Shown piece after piece: positions 59,108 through 64,000 of a stretch of 64,000 bases of DNA. Origin of the DNA: TMED8 sp038125725 (GTDB lineage: Bacteria; Pseudomonadota; Alphaproteobacteria; Rhodospirillales; Casp-alpha2); assembly GCA_038125725.1 (NCBI GenBank), contig JAYPEK010000011.1:1-64000 (forward strand). Direction: 5' to 3'. Position numbers and translations under genes: made by a program. Within the stretch, counting starts at the first letter, position 1, and the number at the start of each line of letters is the position of its first letter. The notes beneath the pieces were generated by a model, which was given only the letters and a program-made list of their open reading frames with translations, was not told where the DNA came from and made no database searches.

Positions 59108-60112
59108 TTGAGCGCCATGCCGCTTGCGCCCGTGAAAATCGGCCCGGTCACCATCGACGATCCCATCGTCTTGGCGCCCATGTCCGGTGTCACCGACATG
59201 CCGTACCGCCGCCTGGTGAAGCGCTGCGGTGCCGGCTTGGTGGTGTCCGAGATGATCGCCAGCCGGGCGATGGTGCATGCGGCGCGCAAGACCATGAAAA
59301 TGGCAAGCCACGTGGCTGACGAACATCCCATTTCCGTGCAGTTGGCCGGCTGCGAGCCCGAAATCATGGCCGAGGCGGCGCGCCTCAACGAGGACCGTGG
59401 CGCCCATATCATCGATATCAACATGGGCTGCCCGGCAAAGAAGGTCACCAACGGCTATGCCGGTTCGGCCTTGATGCAGGACGAACAGAAAGCGGCACGG
59501 ATTCTCGAGGCGGTGGTCAAGGCCGTCTCGGTGCCGGTGACGCTGAAGATGCGCACCGGCTGGGACGACGCCAACCGCAACGCGCCGTCGCTGGCGCGCG
59601 TCGCCGAGGAAAGCGGCATTCAGGCACTGGCCGTGCATGGCCGCACCCGGTGCCAGTTCTACAAGGGGCATGCCGACTGGCCCTTCATCGGCGAGGTCAA
59701 GCGCGCCGTCTCGATCCCGGTGTTCGGCAATGGTGACGTCAATACCGAAGAGGACGCCCGCGATCTGCTGGCGGCGTCCGGCGCCGATGGCGTGCTGGTC
59801 GGGCGCGGTACCTATGGCCGACCCTGGTTCCTGAACCAGATCCGCCATTATCTGGCCACCGGCGAGAAACTCGCCGATCCGTCCATCTCCGAACAGCGCG
59901 ACATCGTGCTCGAGCATTTCGATGCCATCCTGACCCATTACGGCGTCGGCACCGGCGTCAAGATCGCGCGCAAGCATATCGGCTGGTATTCCAAGGGACT
60001 GCCCAATTCGGCGGAGTTCCGCCAGCACGTCTTCACCCTGACGGAACCCGACGCCGTTCGCGACGCGCTCCGCCGGTTTTACGACCCCGTCATCGAAAGG
60101 CGCGCGGCATGA
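59108..60112 (+). CDS. dusB: tRNA-dihydrouridine synthase (DusB-type)
   Basis: Flavin enzyme that reduces uridines in tRNA D-loops. The product shows VKIGPVTIDDPIVLAPMSGVTDMPYRRLVKRCGAGLVVSEMIAS, INMGCPAKKV with the catalytic Cys, GYAGSALMQDE, VTLKMRTGWD, LAVHGRTRCQFYKGHADW, GNGDV and VGRGTYGRPWF. The start is uncertain: TTG at 59108 has ggag eight bases upstream; ATG 59081 (longer) and ATG 59117 (shorter) are alternatives. The stop overlaps ntrB (ATGA). dus-ntrB-ntrC order is conserved in alphaproteobacteria. Confidence 0.93.
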   Translation: MSAMPLAPVKIGPVTIDDPIVLAPMSGVTDMPYRRLVKRCGAGLVVSEMIASRAMVHAARKTMKMASHVADEHPISVQLAGCEPEIMAEAARLNEDRGAHIIDINMGCPAKKVTNGYAGSALMQDEQKAARILEAVVKAVSVPVTLKMRTGWDDANRNAPSLARVAEESGIQALAVHGRTRCQFYKGHADWPFIGEVKRAVSIPVFGNGDVNTEEDARDLLAASGADGVLVGRGTYGRPWFLNQIRHYLATGEKLADPSISEQRDIVLEHFDAILTHYGVGTGVKIARKHIGWYSKGLPNSAEFRQHVFTLTEPDAVRDALRRFYDPVIERRAA

Positions 60113-61230
60113 GAATTCTCGCGGCGAACCCCTGGGCCGTGGAGGTCCCGCAGGCCGGGATCAGCGGCGACCACGTGCTCAACGCACTCACCGCGACGGT
60201 GTTCGCCGTCGATGACGAGGGCATGATCCGCTACATCAACGCGGCCGGCGAGCAGTTCCTGCGCGCCAGTGCCGGCAATCTGCTGAACCAACCGCTCGCC
60301 GCCCAGGTGCCCGAGGACAGCCCGCTGTTCGGCCTCATCGAGCAGGCACGCACCCACCAGCAAGCGGTTTCCGAATACGACATCACCATCGAAACGCCGC
60401 GCATCGGCCGAAACTTCGTCAACCTGCACGCCGCGCCGGCGCCGGAAAGCCCGGGCATGGTGGTGGTGACGGTGTTCCCGCGCTCCATCGCCGACAAGAT
60501 CGACCGGCAATTGAGCCACCGGGGGGCGGCGCGTTCGGTCAGCGCCATGGCGTCGTTGATGGCGCATGAAGTGAAGAACCCGCTGTCCGGCATTCGCGGT
60601 GCCGCGCAGTTGCTGGAAGACGGCGTCAGCGAGGAAAGCCGCGCGCTTACCGGGTTGATCCGAGACGAGGTCGACCGCATCTGTGCGCTGGTCGACCGCA
60701 TGGGCCTGTTCATGGACGAGGCCAGCGTGCGGCGCGACCCGGTCAATATCCACCAGGTGCTCGACCACGTGCACCAGATCGCGCGTAACGGCTTTGCCAA
60801 GGGTGTCAGGTTTGCGACCAATTTCGATCCGTCGCTGCCGCCGGTGCAGGGCGACCGCGACCAACTGGTGCAGGTGTTCCTGAACCTTGTGAAAAACGCC
60901 GCCGAGGCGGTCCCCTCGAGCGGCGGCGAAATCATCTTGGAAAGCGCCTATCGGCATGGCATCCGCATCGCCGTGCCGGGCAGCCGCGACCGCGTCGAAC
61001 TGCCATTGGTGATCAGCGTCATCGATAACGGACCCGGTATCTCCGACGATCTGCGTCCATACCTGTTCGATCCCTTCGTCACCAGCAAGCCCGACGGTTC
61101 CGGTCTCGGGCTCGCCCTGGTGGCGCAGATCGTTCAGGCGCACGGCGGCATCATCGAATGCGAGAGCGAGCCGAAGCGCACCGTGTTCAAGGTGTTCCTG
61201 CCCATGCATTCGGGAACCCCAACGGCATGA
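60109..61230 (+). CDS. ntrB: Nitrogen-regulation sensor kinase NtrB
   Basis: Cytoplasmic histidine kinase/phosphatase that reads PII (GlnB) signalling and phosphorylates NtrC. The 373-residue product has a PAS domain (about 22-125), a HisKA domain with ASLMAHEVKNPLSGIRGAAQLLE, and an HATPase domain with NLVKNAAEAVPSSGG, VIDNGPGISDD and TSKPDGSGLGLALVAQIVQAHGG. It is translationally coupled to both neighbours (ATGA on each side). Confidence 0.96.
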   Translation: MRILAANPWAVEVPQAGISGDHVLNALTATVFAVDDEGMIRYINAAGEQFLRASAGNLLNQPLAAQVPEDSPLFGLIEQARTHQQAVSEYDITIETPRIGRNFVNLHAAPAPESPGMVVVTVFPRSIADKIDRQLSHRGAARSVSAMASLMAHEVKNPLSGIRGAAQLLEDGVSEESRALTGLIRDEVDRICALVDRMGLFMDEASVRRDPVNIHQVLDHVHQIARNGFAKGVRFATNFDPSLPPVQGDRDQLVQVFLNLVKNAAEAVPSSGGEIILESAYRHGIRIAVPGSRDRVELPLVISVIDNGPGISDDLRPYLFDPFVTSKPDGSGLGLALVAQIVQAHGGIIECESEPKRTVFKVFLPMHSGTPTA

Positions 61231-62678
61231 CGTCCGCGCCGACCATCCTCGTCGCCGACGACGACGCCGCCATCCGCACCGTCGTTACCCAGGCTTTGAC
61301 CCGCGCCGGCTATGAGGTGCGGGCCACCGGTACGGCGGCGATGCTGTGGAAGTGGGTGGAGCAGGGCGATGGCGATCTGGTCATCACCGATGTGATCATG
61401 CCGGACGAAAACGGCCTCGACATGATCCCGCGCATCCGGCGCATCCGCCCGGACCTTCGCATCGTCGTCATGAGCGCCCAGACGACTTTGCAGACAGCGG
61501 TCAAGGCGACCGAGCGAGGTGCTTTCGAATACCTGCCAAAACCGTTTGATATCAATGAATTAACGTCGATCGTTAAGCGTGGAATTGAAAATGCCGATGG
61601 TTCCGGCAGCGGCGCTTCGCAACCCGAAGACCTGGAAGAGACGCTGCCGATGATCGGCCGCTCCACTGCCATGCAGGAGGTCTACCGCACCCTGGCGCGG
61701 CTGATGCCGACGGACCTGACGGTGATGATCAACGGCGAGTCGGGCACCGGCAAGGAACTGGTGGCGCGCGCGCTGCACGACTATGGCAAGCGCAAGCAGG
61801 GGCCGTTCGTTGCCGTCAACATGGCGGCGATCCCGCGTGACCTGATCGAAAGCGAACTGTTTGGCCACGAAAAGGGCGCCTTCACCGGTGCTACCCAGCG
61901 CGCATCGGGCCGTTTCGAGCAGGCCGAGGGCGGCACGCTGTTCCTCGATGAAATCGGCGACATGCCGATGGAGGCGCAGACCCGCCTGCTGCGCGTGCTG
62001 CAGGAAGGCGAGTTCACCACCGTTGGCGGGCACAACGCGATCCGCGCCAACGTGCGCATCATCGCCGCCACGCACCATGATCTTAAGCAGCTGATCCGAC
62101 AGGGGCTTTTTCGCGAGGATCTGTTCTTTCGCCTGAACGTCGTGCCGCTGCACCTGCCGCCGCTGCGCGACCGCACCGAGGACATCCCCGAACTGGTGCG
62201 CCACTTCCTGGCTCGCGCCAAGAACGCCGGCCTGCCGTGGAAAACCATCGACCAGGCGGCTCTCGGACGGCTCGCCCGGCATAACTGGCCGGGCAACGTG
62301 CGCGAACTGGAGAACCTGGTGCAGCGTTTCGCCGCGCTCTATTCGGAAGAAACCATTTCCGACGCCATTGTCGAACGCGAGCTTTCGGAGCGCGCCAAAG
62401 GTGCCGGCGACGAAGGCTCGTCTGGGCGCGACGACGGCCTGTCGGCACTAGTCGAACGGCAGTTGTCGTCCTATTTCGCCGCTCACCAGAACGACCTGCC
62501 GGCGCACGGCCTATACGACCGGGTGCTGCGCGAGGTGGAGAAGCCGCTGATCACGCTGACCCTGCAGGCGACGCGTGGCAACCAGGTGCGTGCCGCGCAG
62601 GTGCTGGGCCTCAACCGCAATACGCTGCGCAAGAAGATCCGCGAACTCGACATACCGGTTATCCGGGGCGGGCGATGA
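61227..62678 (+). CDS. ntrC: Nitrogen-regulation response regulator NtrC
   Basis: Sigma54-dependent activator. The 483-residue product has a receiver (about 5-125) with VADDDAAI and the phospho-acceptor Asp in VITDVIMPDENG; an AAA+ domain (about 148-385) with GESGTGKELVARALH, GAFTGATQRASGRFEQAEGG, the GAFTGA sigma54 contact loop and RDRTEDIPELVRHFL; and a C-terminal Fis-type helix-turn-helix (RGNQVRAAQVLGLNRNTLRKKIREL). Start ATG overlaps ntrB stop. It controls nitrogen-assimilation genes. Confidence 0.97.
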   Translation: MTSAPTILVADDDAAIRTVVTQALTRAGYEVRATGTAAMLWKWVEQGDGDLVITDVIMPDENGLDMIPRIRRIRPDLRIVVMSAQTTLQTAVKATERGAFEYLPKPFDINELTSIVKRGIENADGSGSGASQPEDLEETLPMIGRSTAMQEVYRTLARLMPTDLTVMINGESGTGKELVARALHDYGKRKQGPFVAVNMAAIPRDLIESELFGHEKGAFTGATQRASGRFEQAEGGTLFLDEIGDMPMEAQTRLLRVLQEGEFTTVGGHNAIRANVRIIAATHHDLKQLIRQGLFREDLFFRLNVVPLHLPPLRDRTEDIPELVRHFLARAKNAGLPWKTIDQAALGRLARHNWPGNVRELENLVQRFAALYSEETISDAIVERELSERAKGAGDEGSSGRDDGLSALVERQLSSYFAAHQNDLPAHGLYDRVLREVEKPLITLTLQATRGNQVRAAQVLGLNRNTLRKKIRELDIPVIRGGR

Positions 62679-64000
62679 ACGACGCCGGCGCCACAACGGA
62701 AAAACTGTTGGCGGCGTCGCGGCGGATATTCTCCAGCCGCAAGACCGCTTATGCGCTGGCCGCGCTGGCGTTCATTTCCGGCGTCGCCACGGTGATCAGC
62801 ATCACCGGCCGGTCCGGCCGCGCTTACGACATCGATACCGTGCTCAGCCTGCTCTATGTCGACGGCATCCTGCTGCTTTTGCTGGGCGCCATTGTCATCC
62901 GCCGGTTGATGCAGATCTGGTCGGAGCGGCGCCGCGGTGCCGCCGGCTCGGGCCTGCATGTGCGGCTGGTGGCGCTGTTCAGTCTGGTCGCGGTGACCCC
63001 AGGCATCCTGGTGGTGGTGTTCTCGGCGCTGTTCCTGCATTTCGGCATGCAAAGCTGGTTCTCCGAACGCGTTCGCACGGCGCTCAACGATTCCATCGTC
63101 GTCGCCAAGGCCTACCTGTTCGAACACCGCAACAAGATCCAGACCGACGCGCTGGCGCTGGCCAACGAACTCAACCAAAACGCCGCAGCCCTGATGCGCA
63201 ATCAGCGGCTGTTCAGTGACGTGCTGTCACAGCAATCGGCGCTGCGTTCGTTGTCGGAAGCCGTGGTGCTGGACAGCAGCGGTCAGGTGCTGGCGCGCGG
63301 GCAGTTCAGTCTGCTGACCGAGATCGAGGGCCTGCCGGCCGGGGTGCTCCGCTCCGCCGACGATGGCGGCATCGCGGTGACCGATTCCAAGGACGACGAG
63401 CGCCTGCGCGCGGTGATCAAGCTCAACCGCTTCGTCGACGCCTACCTGCTGGTGGAGCGTTTGGTCGATCCGCGGGTTTCCAACCACGTCGACAACATTA
63501 CCACCGCGGTCGCCAGCTACCGCAAGATGGAAAAGGAACGCAGCGGCATCCAGGTCAGCTTCATCATCATCTTCGTCATGGTGGCGCTATTGATGCTGTT
63601 GGCGGCGGGTTGGGTCGGCATGACCGTGGCGCGGCAGTTGGCGCGGCCAATCAGCGCGCTGATCAGCGCCGCCGAGGAGGTCAGCGAGGGTAACCTGGAC
63701 TACCGCGTCGATGCCGAACCTCGGACCGACGAGATTGGCATGCTCGGCCATGCCTTCAACGAGATGACGGGGCAGTTGCAGGCGCAGCAGCGCGGCCTGA
63801 TCGAGGCCAACCGCGAACTGGACGAGCGTCGCCGCTTCACCGAAACCGTGCTGTCGGGCGTCTCCGCCGGCGTGGTCGGCCTCGATCCCGACGGTCGCAT
63901 CCATCTGCCCAACCGTTCGGCGTCGGAGTTGTTGGCGATGGATCTGGAAGACCATATCGGCGAGCCGTTGGCCGATTTGGTGCCGGAAATGGCGGAACTG
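62675..64000 (+). CDS. ntrY: Nitrogen-regulation sensor kinase NtrY, N-terminal part (cut by window edge)
   Basis: Membrane-bound partner kinase of NtrX, for nitrogen or redox responses. The visible 442 residues show two N-terminal membrane helices (about 24-40 and 53-70), a third (about 88-115), a periplasmic region, then another helix (about 287-315), a HAMP domain (about 320-375: RQLARPISALISAAEEVSEGNLDYRVDAEPRTDEIGMLGHAFNEMTGQLQAQQRGL), and the start of a PAS domain (ETVLSGVSAGVVGLDPDGRI). HisKA and HATPase lie outside. ATG start overlaps ntrC stop (ATGA). Confidence 0.94.
   Translation, partial: MNDAGATTEKLLAASRRIFSSRKTAYALAALAFISGVATVISITGRSGRAYDIDTVLSLLYVDGILLLLLGAIVIRRLMQIWSERRRGAAGSGLHVRLVALFSLVAVTPGILVVVFSALFLHFGMQSWFSERVRTALNDSIVVAKAYLFEHRNKIQTDALALANELNQNAAALMRNQRLFSDVLSQQSALRSLSEAVVLDSSGQVLARGQFSLLTEIEGLPAGVLRSADDGGIAVTDSKDDERLRAVIKLNRFVDAYLLVERLVDPRVSNHVDNITTAVASYRKMEKERSGIQVSFIIIFVMVALLMLLAAGWVGMTVARQLARPISALISAAEEVSEGNLDYRVDAEPRTDEIGMLGHAFNEMTGQLQAQQRGLIEANRELDERRRFTETVLSGVSAGVVGLDPDGRIHLPNRSASELLAMDLEDHIGEPLADLVPEMAEL

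Overview
The window is a gene-dense, GC-rich chromosomal segment of an alphaproteobacterium, most likely a member of the Rhodospirillales or a close relative. Lineage markers are a MucR/Ros regulator, an IspD-IspF fusion, a ThiS-ThiG fusion, an NDUFA12-type complex I accessory subunit, a cytochrome bc1 chaperone (CBP3 family), the dusB-ntrB-ntrC-ntrY order, a riboflavin operon with a degenerate RibA domain, B12-dependent ribonucleotide reductase and a class I PHA synthase. I see no insertion sequence, prophage, CRISPR array or rRNA operon.

Layout. 1-5.6 kb: nrdJ (cut by the left edge) with candidate NrdR boxes upstream, NDUFA12, two tandem MCE-domain proteins, a DUF2155 protein, then aat-accC-accB on the minus strand. 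5.8-15.4 kb: thiSG, a PAS histidine kinase, a TetR regulator, a RhlE-type helicase, the run hydrolase/gamma-carbonic anhydrase/meaB/thioesterase, an MFS transporter, two small conserved proteins and a cold-shock protein. 15.4-16.2 kb is noncoding and carries REP-like palindromes. 16.2-33 kb is more accessory metabolism: a flavin-binding protein divergent from a MocR regulator, an MmgE/PrpD protein, phaC, an OmpA lipoprotein, a broken GFA-family gene, an aminotransferase-hom operon, an outer-membrane protein, a class I glutamine amidotransferase, ald divergent from an Lrp regulator, a solute-binding-domain protein with a thioesterase, and a 1-Cys peroxiredoxin.

33-52.5 kb: icmF (fused isobutyryl-CoA mutase), mucR, then a long plus-strand housekeeping series rpiB-glyA-nrdR-ribD-ribE-ribBX-ribH-nusB-thiL, a FliL-like gene and hppA. 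bamE follows on the minus strand, then CBP3-yceD-rpmF-plsX-fabH-ihfA-merR and tRNA-Pro(GGG). 52.6-54.6 kb is a two-gene insert (glycosyltransferase and Gfo/Idh oxidoreductase) next to the tRNA. 54.8-64 kb: a thioredoxin-like ferredoxin, cutA, a response regulator lacking its phospho-acceptor Asp, ispDF, a CcsA/HemX-like membrane protein, and the overlapping chain dus-ntrB-ntrC-ntrY, which runs off the right edge.

Functional themes are cofactor synthesis (riboflavin, thiamine), B12-dependent enzymes and their chaperone, fatty-acid and PHA metabolism, and nitrogen signalling. No single new multi-gene system stands out. The most informative oddities are spaced NrdR boxes with nrdR in the same window, degenerate catalytic sites (RibBX, the receiver domain, the MucR zinc site, the DESD helicase motif), the ThiSG fusion with its Gly-Gly buried, the UGA in the GFA gene, and REP-like palindromes. 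Coordinates and translations were read by eye; no database search was run.
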